In this document: positions 11,413-22,387 of the stretch, one piece after another
Layout: every line of letters begins with the position of its first letter
Numbering within the stretch: the first letter of the stretch is position 1
Assembly: GCF_000715075.1 (NCBI RefSeq)
Contig: NC_134101.1
Coordinates: forward strand, 197,614,103 to 197,678,102
DNA from: Nicotiana tabacum
Lineage: Eukaryota; Streptophyta; Magnoliopsida; Solanales; Solanaceae
Length of the DNA stretch: 64,000 nucleotides
Direction: 5' to 3'
The notes under the pieces: generated by a model
What the model saw: the letters and a program-made list of their open reading frames with translations, nothing else
Databases searched by the model: none
What the model was told of the DNA's origin: nothing
Program-made: the position numbers and the translations under genes

Positions 11413-12440
11413 TCAGACATAGTATCTCTTGACTGCATCTGCATTTACTACTGTTTTGGGGTCATTTCCTTCGATATCACCTAGATACAATGCTCTTCTC
11501 GGCAATATCTTCCTTATGATGTATGAGCCTTTCCAATTTGGAGCAAATTTCCCTTTTGCTTCCTGGTGATGTGGCAGAATGCGCCTCAGTACCAGTTGAC
11601 CCACTTCGAAATTCCTGGGTCTGACTTTCTTGTTGTAAGCACGGGCCATCCTTCGTTGGTACAACTGCCTGTGACAAACCGCAGTCATTCGTTTCTCGTC
11701 AATCAGAGTCAACTGCTCTAATCGAGTCTTAACCCACTCGCTGTTTTCGATTTCTGCTTCGACAATGGTTCGAAGTGAAAGAATTTCTACCTCTGATGGT
11801 ATTACAGCCTCGGTCCCATAAACCAAAAGATAAGGGGTTGCCCCACTGATGTGCGTACAGTAGTGCGATATCCTAATAATGCAAAGGGTAGCTGTTCGTG
11901 CCATTGTCGGGAACTCTGGATCGTTTTCCTCAAAATCTTCTTGATGTTCTTGTTTGCTGCTTCTACAGCGCCATTGGCCTTGGGCCGATAAGGAGTAGAA
12001 TTCCTATGCGTTATTTTGAACTGCTCGCATACATCTCCCATCAAGTGACTATTCAAGTTCATTGCGTTATCTGTGATGATAGTTGCAGGGATACCGAAAC
12101 GACAGATAAGTTTCGAATGTACAAAATCCACTACAGCTTTTTTGGTGACCGACTTGAGAGTGACAGCCTCTACCCATTTTGTGAAGTAGTCAATGGCAAC
12201 CAGTATAAATCTATGTCCATTTGAGGCCTTCGGCTCGATCGGACCAATGACGTCCATGCCACAGGCAACAAATGGCCAAGGTGCAGACATGGGATGCAAT
12301 TCCGTGGGAGGTGCATGAATCAAATCACCGTGCACCTGACACTGATGACACTTCCGAACAAAGCTAAAGCAGTCCTTTTCCATGGTTATCCAGTAATAAC
12401 TTGCTCGAAGGATTTTCTTTGCTAAAACATACCCGTTCAT
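11413..12440 (-). pseudogene. pol: Integrase region of element A pol (frameshifted)
   Basis: Integrase inserts the retrotransposon cDNA into the host genome. Seen here: the CHQC part of the HHCC zinc finger, then the DDE core with Asp in GMDVIGP, Asp in ITDNA and Glu in GAVEAANK. The reading continues after a frame change at about 11841-11844, where a run of four C on plus needs a fifth to keep frame into the C-terminal part (GTEAVIPSEVE onward), which ends at 11413. A stop at the upstream junction (about 12447-12449) separates it from RNase H. Length and motif order fit Ty3/gypsy integrase; no chromodomain is visible, as expected for Tat elements. Confidence 0.9.
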
Positions 12441-13745
12441 GTGAGGTCTTCACACTCCTGCGTGTACTTCATGCATGATCCTTCTTGCCTCCTCGACGTC
12501 AACACATCTTAGTAGATTGAGGTCCGGGGTCCTTTTATACAACAACTCACCGCTCAAAAAGAAACCACTTGCATGCCGCCTAATGGTTCTCTTTTGATCT
12601 CCAGTAGCATGCTCGGGGTATTCTTGTGTCTTCAGGAACCTCTTGATATCATGGTACCATGGCTGTATGCATGATCCTGTCTCGATTACGTTACAGTAAC
12701 CGTGTCTCTCCCTGATTTGGATTTCCAAGGGATCGACATGGGCGTTGCCTGGGTAGGGTAGCATCGAAGCTAAGGTGGCAAGTGCATCCGCTAGTTCATT
12801 GTGACACCGCGGGATATACCTGAACTCTATTGATTTAAAACGCTTGCCGAGGTCCTCCACGTGCTGTCGGTAAGGAATAAGCTTGACATCCCGAGTTTCC
12901 TATTCACCTTGGGCTTGCCGGATAATCAGGTCAGAATCTCCCATAATCAGTAAGTCTTCGACATCCTGATCGATCGCCATATGCATGCCCATGATGCAGG
13001 CTTCGTACTCAGCTGTATTGTTTGTGCAAAAGAAACGCAGTCTAGCTGTGGCTGGATAATGCTGACCAGAAGGCGAGATCAAAATCGCCCCGATTCCTAT
13101 ACCTTTGGCATTTTCGGCTCCATCAAAGAACATCTTCCAAACATGAGCATGCTCCGAGACCACTTCTACGGTGTTTGTTTCTTCGTCTGGAAAATAGGTA
13201 TTCAACGGCTGGTATTCCTCATCGACTGGATTTTCGGCCAAATGATCTGCTAACGCCTGGGCTTTCATTGTCGTGCGGGTGACATAGACTATGTCGAATT
13301 CAGTAAGCAAGATTTGCCACTTGGCCAGTTTTTCAGTAGGCATTGGTTTCTGAAATATATACTTCAAAGGATCCAGCCTGCTTATGAGGAAAGTAGTGTG
13401 AGCTTGGAGATAATGTCTCAGCTTTTGAGCAACCCACGTCAGAGCGCAACACGTTCTTTCTAGTAGAGTATACTTGGCCTCGTAGCTGGTGAATTTCTTG
13501 CTCAAGTAGTAGATCGCTTGTTCTTTCTTTCCGGTTATGTCATGTTGCCCGAGGACGCAACCGAAAGAATTTTCCAGGACTGTCAGATACAAGAACAGTG
13601 GTCTCCCTGGCTCTGGCGGGACCAAAACTAGGGGATTTGAAAGATATTCTTTGACTTTGTCGAAAGCTTCTTGACACTCAGCCGTCCATTTGATCGCCGC
13701 ATCTTTCCTTAACAGCTTAAATATGGGCTCACACGTGCTTGTCAG
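12441..13745 (-). pseudogene. pol: RNase H region of element A pol (stops)
   Basis: Degrades RNA in RNA:DNA hybrids during reverse transcription. Two modules are visible. The first follows the RT thumb and contains LLERTCCALTWVAQKLRHYL and PLKYIFQKP. The second begins MFFDGAENAKGIGIG and has the acidic set D (FFDGA), E (NTAEYEA), D (GDSDL) and a late D in HNELADALATLA. Tat-lineage elements are known to carry such a second RNase H. An in-frame TAG at 12900-12902 stands where family members read Trp (TGG to TAG), splitting the second module. Confidence 0.85.
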
Positions 13746-14866
13746 CTAGGCAATAAATCGACTGGTATAGTTTAACCTGCCCAACAAACTCATCACGTCT
13801 TTCTTCGTTCTTGGGGGAGGTAGATCCCTGATAGATTTTATCTTTGTTGGATCTAATTCGATACCTCTCCTGCTTACTATGAAGCCCAAAAGCTTGCCCG
13901 ATGGGACTCCGAAAGCACATTTGGCTGGGTTCAGCTTCAAGTCGTACTTCCTCAGTCTCTCAAAGAACTTCCTCAAGTCTTGGATGTGATTATCCTGCGT
14001 CCTGGACTTGACTATCACGTCGTCCACGTACACCTCTATTTCTTGATGCATCATGTCATGAAAAATGGCAGTCATGGCCCTCATGTAAGTAGCCCCAGCA
14101 TTCTTCAGACCAAATGGCATGACCCGATAACAGTAAGTGCCCCAAGGCGTGGTGAAGGCAGTTTTCTCGGCGTCTTCTTCATCCATCAATACCTGATGAT
14201 ACCCAGCGTAGCAATCTACGAAAGATTGTATCTCATGTTTGGCGCAATTATCAACAAGGATGTGGATGTTGGGCAATGGGAAATTGTCTTTGGGACTCGC
14301 CCTATTCAGGTCTCGATAATCCACACATACCCGAGTCTTCCCATCTTTTTTCGGCACTGGAACCACATTTGCCAACCATGTCGTATACTGGACTACCCGA
14401 ATCACTCCCGTTTTCAGCTGCTTGGTGATCTCCTCTTTAATCTTGTCACTGACCTCAGTTTTGAACTTTCGTTGCTTTTGTTGAACTAAAGGACAATCAG
14501 GGTGAATTGGCAATTTATGAACCACTAGATCAACACCTAGTCCTGGCATGTCATCGTATGACCAAGCAAACATATCTTTAAACTCAAAAAGGAGTTGAAT
14601 TATCGTGTCCCGCATTTTTTTTGTCCATGTGAATGCTTATTTTGGTCTCCCGGATTTCTTCAGGAGTTCCTAAATTAACCGGTTCGGTGTCATTCAGATT
14701 TGGCATAGGTTTATTCTCAAAATGTTCCAATTCTCGGTTTATTTCCCTAAAAGCCTCTTCTTCATCATATTCTGGTTCTGGGTTCATTATTTCACAATTA
14801 AATAGCTCGTTGTGATCTGGGCGTGAAGTCCGCAAACATGTCATATTTAAAGCCGCATTATTATAA
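13746..14866 (-). pseudogene. pol: Reverse transcriptase region of element A pol
   Basis: RNA/DNA-dependent DNA polymerase. Seen: GKTRVCVDYRDLNRASPKD, the first catalytic Asp in SFVDCYAGYHQ, FTTPWGTYCYRVMPFGLKNA, and the YVDD box in EVYVDDVIVKS. The N-terminal linker (NMTCLR.., then an acidic stretch) follows the predicted intron acceptor at 14867. A run of eight T on plus (14615-14622) has one base too many or too few and shifts the frame between linker and RT. A TAG at 13746-13748 replaces the expected CAG/CAA codon after SRFIA. The catalytic motifs are otherwise intact. Confidence 0.9.
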
Positions 14867-15081
14867 CTGAAAGAAAAGATAAAGGAAAAATAACAAAATC
14901 AGAACAAAGGGAAAAATGAGAAAACAATGATGATTTTTTTTTCTTATTTTTCTTCTTGAAATTTGGAAGACAACAATGTTTACAAAATCAGGAATTCAAA
15001 ACAACAATTAAAAGAAGAAAACATCCAAGTTATATCCTGGAGATAACTTGTGATGCAGGAAAGGTGGCAGGACAGATCTAC
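14867..15081 (-). other. Predicted intron between protease/G-patch and RT (215 bp)
   Basis: On the minus strand the donor is GTAGAT at 15081 and the acceptor is TTTTCTTTCAG ending at 14867. Removing it restores one frame from the G-patch ORF into NMTCLR of the RT linker. Ogre elements are known to splice an intron at this place. It contains stops and a 7-bp-stem hairpin near 15026-15048. Confidence 0.75.
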
Positions 15082-15713
15082 CCGGACTTCTGCCTAGTCG
15101 GGAATGGCGTGGCCTCCCAATTTCGGAGTTTGGCGTTTTGCCCCATATATAGTATTTCGGCGGTGCTGGTGCCTTCTCCTGGTTGAACCATGTGAGCCTC
15201 GTAGAGCATTTCTCTCATTGCCCCACATATCTCCTCTATTTCCTTAGCTGTGAAAACCTCATCGTCTTCTTCTTCAGTGTATTTTGATTCGACGAAAGTT
15301 TCATATAAATCCGGCAGTGGCCGAGGCAGTTTCCACCCCCCATTCTTCCTTTTCTTTGCCCATTCTTCATCTTCTGGAGTGGGTTGAAAACCTATCCCAA
15401 AAAGTTTCTTGGCGGAAGGCAAGGTGATGGGTTTCGTTATTCCCTGCAATGTTCGTCCTAGTCCTTTCCCTGGCCTGAATCCATGTCGGATCATCTCTTT
15501 AGACACCATGATCGAGGCGTTAGATAGGAAAGGTTAGGGGCAATGCCTTCCCTCTTCGTACTGCTCTGCTAACACAATCTCGAAAGCCTGATAGACCGTG
15601 TGCTCGCTCCCTTCCCTTGGTTCAAGATATGGGATGGATGGGTCCCGATAAATAGACTACTCGTCTTCTCCGTGGACCACAATTTCCCGGTCTTCGTACT
15701 CAAACTTCACCAT
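15078..15713 (-). pseudogene. Protease C-terminal tail and G-patch domain of element A
   Basis: In frame with the upstream gag-protease reading but separated by stops at 15714-15716, 15657-15659 and 15534-15536, each one C-to-T change from CAA or CAG. The segment from 15509 has MIRHGFRPGKGLGRTLQGI, a G-patch (Gly-rich, RNA-binding or helicase-cofactor fold), then an acidic stretch. G-patch motifs following the protease occur in several Tat/Ogre elements and in some retroviruses. It ends at 15078, three bases past the predicted splice donor. Confidence 0.8.
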
Positions 15714-18700
15714 TTAGTGAAGAGTGGAAGGCACAACTCCTGCCGCATGAATCCAAGGTCTGCCGAGGAGAAAATTGTAGAATGTATCCATGTCGAGCAC
15801 CTGGAAGGTTATTTCAAACTCGACTGGTCCTATGGTCAACACCAGGTCTATTTCCCCCAGGGTGTCTCTCTTGATGCCGTCGAAAGCCCTTATGCAGACA
15901 TTATTGGGGCGGATTCTTCCGGTCCCAATTTCCATTCTCTGTAGCGTGGAGAGCGGACAAATGTCAACACCTGAACCTCCATCCAACATTACCCGCTTGA
16001 CGTAGTAGTTTTCGCATTTAATTGTTAGATGCAAGGCTTTGTTGTGAGCCGCTCCCTCTGGGGGTAAATCGTTCTTGCTGAAAGAGACCTGGTTGACGGC
16101 GAAGAACCTCTCCGTCATCCGTTCCAGTTGTTCAACTGAGGCTTCAACTGGTACGTATGCTTCGTTCAGGGTCTTGAGTAAGATATTTTGATGCTCGGTT
16201 GACCTCATCAGCAGAGATAGCATGGACACTTGCTCGGGGCACTTGCGCAGTTGATCTACCACTTCGTAGTCTGGCATTTTCATTTGTTGGAAGAAAACTT
16301 CCGCTTCTTCAACGCTTACAGGCTTCTTTGGTGGGAAGCGTTTCCGTGTGGCGTTGTTTAGCTCTTGAGTGTTCGAATACCTTCCAATAAAAGTATTTTC
16401 CGGAAGTTCTCCCGTGACTTCTTTACCTTTGTATGTAACCAATGTTCTTTGATAGTTCCACGGCACTGTGTACGGGTTGGTCATCGGCTTCTGTGGCACG
16501 CGTCCGATAACCACTGGCTCATTCAACCGAGGTGGTTGAATCGTCCCCCGGACCACATAGGCCCCTTTTGGTACGTACATTGGCCTTGCCCTTTTGACTT
16601 CGAAACTCTGCGGCTTCTCTGCTTGACCTCGCGGGACATAAAGAACTCCATTCTTCACAAGCACCGTCTTTTTCTCCACCTTCTTTTCAGGCTCGCCCTT
16701 CACAGTACTGACCTTCTTTTCCCCTTTTTCTAGCTTCGGGGTTGTTTCAGGTCTTTTCCCTGCGTCGGCGATGGCGATTATGGCTTTTAAAGCAGGATCA
16801 AATTCTTTGTCCTCGCAGATCATTCCAATTAGCGGCCCGTTGTTGTGAGCATGCAACAGATTGTTAGTCACATTTGGGACCTCCTCGTCCCTTAGCACTA
16901 TTTTCCCTTGCTCTATTAAATTCTCGACGACCCTTCTCAAAGCCCAGCAGTCATTTGTATCGTGCCCTTCCGCTCCTGAATGATAGGCGCATCTAACACC
17001 GGCTTTATAAGAAGGTGATGCCGGATTGTGCCTTGTCTGAGGGACCGGCTGCAGGAAACCCAGCTGAACTAGCTTCGGGAACAAAGTAGAGTATGGCTCA
17101 CCGATGGGCGTGAAAGTTCGCCTTCTAGGTGGTTCCTGAGGGCGGAAGTTATTTTGAGGAGGCTGTGGGTTGTAGTGGTTGCGGTATAGAGGCTGATTTC
17201 TGGGAGGTGGAGCTTGGCCTCGATTGGCTTGCTGCGGCGGATGGACATAAGGTTGGGTGTTCATAACCATATAGGGTTGAGGAGCATATGCCACACTTTG
17301 GTGGGGGAAGTAGTGTTGTGGGGTCCTTTCTGGAAAACGGGGCCTGGGATTACGATATTCCCTTGCTTCTGATGCTTCCATGGCCGTTTCTTCCTTTTTC
17401 TTTCCTCTCGCCATTCCTCCAGACCCGCTTTGGACGGCTTGGGAGGTTGCCCTTATGGCTGCCTGACTCAAAATTCTACCCGTTTTCAGACCATTCTCCA
17501 CCATCTCCCCAATCTTAATCGCTTCTGCGAAAGGCTTTCCCATGGCTGACATCATGTTTTGGAAATAGTCGGACTCTTGAGCCTGGAGAAAAGTAGTGAC
17601 CATTTCTATCTCGTCCATGGGAGGCTTCACCCTCGACGCCTGCTCGCGCCACTTAATAGCATATTCTCTGAAGCTTTCTGAAGGTTTCTTCTTCAAGTTT
17701 GACAGAGAATTTCGGTCTGGTGCAATGTCGATGTTATACTGGAATTGTCTCACAAAATCTCTGGCGAGATCATCCCATATATGCCATCGGGATATGTCCT
17801 GGTCCATATACCATTCCGAGGCTATTCCCACCAGACTTTCCCCGAAATATGCCATTAGCAACTCCTCTTTTCCGCCGGCTCCCCGCAATTGGTTGCAATA
17901 TTTCTTGAGATGAGCAATAGGGTCACCGTGCCCGTTGTATTTCTCAAACTTTGGGGTCTTGAAACCCACTGGTAGGTGTACGTGTGGGAACATGCATAGA
18001 TCGGTGTAGGAGACGCTCTTCTGTACGCTCAAACCTTGCATGTTCTTCAAACTCTGCTCAAGGCTTCTCATTCTTTTGGCCATCTCTTCTTGTTCAGCCA
18101 TTTTGGGGTTCTGATCCTGCACAGGTGCAAACTCGTACTGAGGCTGTGGAGGATGAGTGCTAGTGACGAACCGAGTTGGTTCCATTGAGAAAGACGGTGC
18201 TTGGAATGTAAACGAGGATGAGTCAAAATTTGGCTTGTACGTAGCAGGTTGTGCCGCGATCGGGCAGGGTGGTGCAGTAAAGATGTTTGTGTTTGCATCT
18301 GTTGTTGATATCCGGGGATAAGAATCAGAGGGTGATCCGGCAGAAAAGGCCGAAATGGCTGGTTACCCGAATGGGGCGGTCGGATAGCTTATGGGGACGT
18401 TAGAAGTCCCGCTTGTCCTGGAGAACAACTCAGGGAATCCAGGGATGACACTTGGTGGCTCTTTTCCATTATTCCAGTCATCCAGCATTTCCAACATGCG
18501 GAGCCGTATTCTCTTCCGCGGTTGCGGACTCGGGTGTGAGGATGGCCGAGATCGAACTCTCCTCGGAAACAGGAATTGTCGGCAAAGGAATTTCTGAAGA
18601 CATTTCTATACTTCCCTTTGACCTTGTGAAGTAAGTGTGAGCACCGCCTCCTAACTTAACAACAGGTAATTGAACACTCCCTTTCGACCTCGTGAAGTAT

Positions 18701-18870
18701 GAGTGCGAGGCCAGACTTTCACCAAACCAACCACCTTTTCCAAAAACCTGAAGAGACTCAACGACAAACGAACAGTTAGTCCGAAACAAATAACAGATAG
18801 GCAATCTCACGTTGGGGCATGATGCACCTATATAGTTAAGTGAATTCCTACATGTTTGCGATGAAAGCAT
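15714..18870 (-). pseudogene. gag: gag-protease of element A (frameshift and stops)
   Basis: Gag forms the virus-like particle; protease cleaves Gag and Pol. From 18185 an 823-codon reading runs to 15714: capsid-like domain (PVGFKTPKFEKYNGHGDP, WREQASRVKPPMDE), Pro/Gln-rich middle, CAYHSGAEGHDTNDC zinc knuckle, Lys-rich linker, then protease with active site MLDGGSGVDICP and LLGRPWIHAAG. Coding resemblance continues upstream: a stop at 18363-18365 and a frame change near 18520 separate it from an N-terminal part (18870-18478) with two copies of YFTRSKGS. The true start is unclear; the ATG near 18602 or one upstream of 18630 are candidates. Confidence 0.88.
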
Positions 18871-18880
18871 GCGTCATTCC

Positions 18881-18896
18881 GGCTTCCCCTTTTTTA
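18881..18896 (-). other. Internal polypurine-tract-like sequence
   Basis: The minus strand reads TAAAAAAGGGGAAGCC, sharing GGGGAAGC with the real polypurine tract at 7494. It sits about 100 bases downstream of hairpin H3, a spacing like that of H1 to the real tract. Confidence 0.5.
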
Positions 18897-18992
18897 GGCT
18901 TTTTATTATGTTTTTATTTTTCTTTTCTTTCTCCTTTTGTTACTGTTTTCAATTTTTGTGGTTGAAATGTGACCGGATCCGATGAGGATTGC

Positions 18993-19032
18993 CTACGTAT
19001 CACGATGCCACGCGAATCAGATCATTACGTAG
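18993..19032 (-). other. Two-stem hairpin motif H3
   Basis: Outer stem CTACGTA/TACGTAG (7 bp, 18993-18999 with 19026-19032). Inner stem TCACG/CGCGA (19000-19004 with 19011-19015), with one G-U pair on the element's RNA. It lies between ORF1 and gag. Confidence 0.7.
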
Positions 19033-19197
19033 TTCAAAAACAGATGAATGTAAAAGAAACACGCATTTTATTACTGAAACGATCTATTACAAGCAACATT
19101 TTTGAAAAACAAAACTTGAAAATAAACATAGACTCAAACAGACTAATGCACCCTGATGCGAGAAGACGGACAAAATATGCTATGATACAGACTCGAC

Positions 19198-21255
19198 CTA
19201 TGAATACATTAAGGCTTCGAAAATTGGTGCGCACGGGGCATCGTTCGGCCTTGCCGCAGTCCTAGGTGTGAGATCCCTCTCAAGTTGCTCCAGCTCATGC
19301 ATGGTCTGCTTGACATAGCCCATCACTGCTGAGAGAACGGTAATGCTGGTCATGTCCTCACACCGTAGACATCGTCTGATGATGGCGTGGGCAATGGTCC
19401 TGATCCTATCTCTGGTTTGTTTCTTCTCTATGAGCAAACGTTTTATTTGATCACTGCACATTTTCAAAACCTGAGAATCTTGTATATGCTGATTCGTCAG
19501 TTGCCGCACTTCTGTCTTCATTTGGGCCAACAGGTCGTAACAGTATCTGCTCTCAAATTGGAAATCCTCGGCCCGCTTAACTGCTTTAAACTCAAGTGTG
19601 GCCATCTCTCTCTTCATTTTAGCAACAGTTTTCTCGTGGTCGCGTTTCAATTGGTTCAAGTATCGGCGATGCTTATCTACTCTTGTACCCCACTGTGCCT
19701 TGAGCTCTGCCATGACCTTTTCAGATTCTTCTAAACCATCTCACCATTCCCTGACTTCTCTTTTCAAACCTTTTATCAACTGCTGGTCTGATCGACTTCT
19801 GGGTTGTTCATCAAGAGCCAATCTCAATTTTTGGATTTGGGCCTTAAGTTCTTCATTCTCTTGGATCAATCTATTCTTTTCGCTTAGATCCGCCGCGATT
19901 TGTACGCTGTTATTGAATTTCAGACTGTCAATTTGTAGCTTCAAATCACCGATCTCTGCCCGATACCCCTTTTCTTTTGCTAACCAGTTCCATTGCCCTT
20001 GGGACGACTCTACGAAATCTTTGAGATGAGGTCTCTTAGCTGGTCTTTCGCAGGACAGGTTACCTCTAAACCAAGCGTGATACCCCGGGGCAACTTCCCC
20101 TTTTGCTGTATCAATCACACAAGTGTTTGCTGTCAGATGTTGGCACTCACTACAGATTTGGCGAACTTCTTCTTCGGGGAAATGACCGTCCGGACTGATT
20201 TCAATCACTTGGGTACTCAGATCTTCATCTTTCGGCACCACTTGATACCTCCCAAGTTGCCTCAAAACCCGATATGGTGCATAGGGTTGGATGCTTTTAA
20301 GTCCCATCAATAGAAAGTGGGGCCTGGTTGCCGGCATGTATATGATTTCCTCAACGGGTGACCATCCGAGCGTCCACTGGATTTGGTTGGCAGTGAGAGT
20401 TCGGAGAAATGAGGTCCATGCTGTGACTCCCTCGGGTAGATTGAACCCTTTGATTCTTGTGTAGAATTCTCCAATACAAGTTTTCTCGGGAGAACCGTAA
20501 CCCAAGAGCGAGGAGCGGTGGCATAAATGATCGGTCATCCACATTTGCAACAGTAGGTTACATCCTTCGAAAAAGTCGCCCCTGGCTCGACAAGCAGTGA
20601 GAGCCCGGAAAATGTCAGCCATAATCATAGGCGCCAGAGTACTTTTATCTTGGGTGAGCAAAGTACTGACGACCCCAGTTACTTTTAGATCAATGTTTCC
20701 GTCTTTCCTTGGGAACACTATAAGACCCAGAAAGGCTGTCATAAAAGCTAACAGCCTGTGTTCGTCCCACTTTTGTCGGTTGCCTCTACTGCATAATTTG
20801 AAATCCGGCTTATTGAATCCGCCCACGTGGCCGTATCTAGTATATATGAGGTGGAGACTGCAGAATCCTTTGGCAAGATCTGGATGGTGGAACGTTCGAG
20901 GTATTTTTAGGAAATCCAGAAACCGGTGTACCGTGACGGCCCTAGGTGCAATCAAGTATTTGAACCTTAACGGAGCTTCATCACCTCCGATGTATCCCGC
21001 TATTTCTTCCAATGTCGGAGTGAGCTCAAAGTCCGAGAAATGAAATACGTTGTGTGCTGAATCCCAACAAGTGACCAATGATCTGATAATATCACCCCGA
21101 GGCTGAACGTCTAGTAAATCCAGGAAATCTTTCAGATATTTCCTTACTTTGTCTTGCCCCTCCTTGCCTAAGTCGTTCCACCATAATCGCAACTCAAAAG
21201 GAATCTTGGTCATTATTGAAAAAGGTTCGTTTTGTATCGTGCTCATCCTGCACAT
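19198..21255 (-). pseudogene. ORF1 of element A (one stop; plant extra ORF with coiled coil)
   Basis: A 686-codon reading in one frame, interrupted by a single TGA at 19741-19743 that differs from CGA by a C-to-T change at CpG. The N-terminal ~370 residues (PFELRLWWNDLG, ELTPTLEEIAGYIGG, GRYQVVPKDEDLS) resemble the plant DUF7745-type domain found in ORF1 of Ogre elements. The last ~300 residues are Glu/Lys/Gln-rich with heptad-like spacing and look like a coiled coil. Function is unknown in the family. ATG codons at 21255 and 21246 are both possible; splicing at the predicted leader acceptor (21248) would leave only the second. Confidence 0.85.
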
Positions 21256-22078
21256 TTATTAGGGTGATTACGCCAAATAAAAAACTTTTATTAGACTCTA
21301 GATCTCTTTTTTTTTCAAGATTTTTTATTATTTTTTTTTTGCAAAATGGGAGGTTGGACCCGATGAGAGTTGCCTACGTATCTCACACCCTATGAGAATC
21401 AAACCGGCGTAGTTCGGGCTGATCAAAAATAGGGGAAACAAATAAAATCTTTTAAAGAAAAAGAGGAATATATATTTTTATTTTTATTTTTTTTGAAAAG
21501 AGACTAAGGAAATATTTATGCATTTTAAACTTCTTTTTTTTCATTTTTTTTTGAAATTTCGAAAATCTTTTAAAGAGATACTACAAATGAATTTTTTTTT
21601 TAAAAAAATTATATATATTTTGGATTTTGAAAGCGATTAAAAGGTATAAATCAAACTAAAAGACAAACTTTGTTTTCATTTTTCTTTTTCACTTTTTTTT
21701 TTAAGAAAATTCCGGTGAGGTTTTGATATTACTTGGACATTGGTTTTATTTTTCCAAAAATAAGTAATCATCTCCCTACCCTGCTATTCTTTTTTTTTTT
21801 TGAAAATTTTTCGGAAACCGGTCAGCATGCAGATCCGAAGCAAATAGATGCGCAAAACAAACGAGATGCAGCAGGACAATCTTTTCATTTCAGGTTGTCT
21901 GTCCTAGACAGACCCAACCCCTGTGTTGAGTCCCCTATGTCAAATGCAACATGATGCAGATAATCGTTCCTACTAGGGATCCGACATGAGGTTTCGTTAT
22001 ACTAGGTTTATAACCTGGGTATATGTTCTAGACTGTGTACCCGAGCGGACAACTCGAGTCGAGGAGGGGGCAACTTAC
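21248..22078 (-). other. Predicted intron in the leader of element A (831 bp)
   Basis: The minus strand has a strong donor, CGGTAAGTT (first intron base 22078), in a block conserved with element B. The candidate acceptor is CCCTAATAAATGTGCAG ending at 21248, one base before ATGAGCACG, and includes a branch-point-like CTAAT. The pyrimidine tract is weak. Hairpin H4 would lie inside, near the 3' end. This is inference. Confidence 0.4.
21374..21412 (-). other. Two-stem hairpin motif H4
   Basis: Outer stem CTACG/CGTAG (21374-21378 with 21408-21412). Inner stem TCTCA/TGAGA (21381-21385 with 21393-21397), loop of 7. It lies about 120 bases upstream of the ORF1 start on the element's strand. Confidence 0.7.
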
Positions 22079-22170
22079 CGGGAACCAAAAGGCCATCCGG
22101 CTTCGTAACTTATCCGTCCTCTTTCTTATTTCAGGTATTGACACTAACAGAATAGGGAGTCTCGACCAAC
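22028..22170 (-). promoter_or_regulatory. Conserved leader block
   Basis: Nearly identical to 409-560 of element B although neighbouring leader sequence has drifted. It includes the palindrome ACTCGAGT and the GGTAAGT donor. A packaging or splicing role is possible but unproven. Confidence 0.5.
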
Positions 22171-22363
22171 GAGCGTCTCCCCGGAGGTAAGAAGAGAAGG
22201 GTTTCGGCACAGTTTATATACAGTTCAGATAATATCAAAGCGGTAAAAGACAACATTTAGCACGTTATGCCAAAACATGTAATAAAGATCAGATAATAAA
22301 GCCAAATATAACAATTATTCTAAGCTCGAATTCTTGAACCCTGAACTAGAGGTTCTGGGTTTA

Positions 22364-22383
22364 AATCCCCAGCGGAGTCGCCA
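22364..22383 (-). other. Primer binding site of element A
   Basis: The minus strand reads TGGCGACTCCGCTGGGGATT, starting four bases inside the LTR end. It is the same class as the site at 740-759 and consistent with a tRNA-Arg primer known for Ogre. Confidence 0.78.
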
Positions 22384-22387
22384 GAGC

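Noticed and set aside
11898..12224. Plus-strand frame inside the integrase region (and similar plus-strand frames at 13980, 15600, 15790, 17596, 20597)
   Set aside because: Shadows of the minus-strand pol, gag and ORF1 coding regions.
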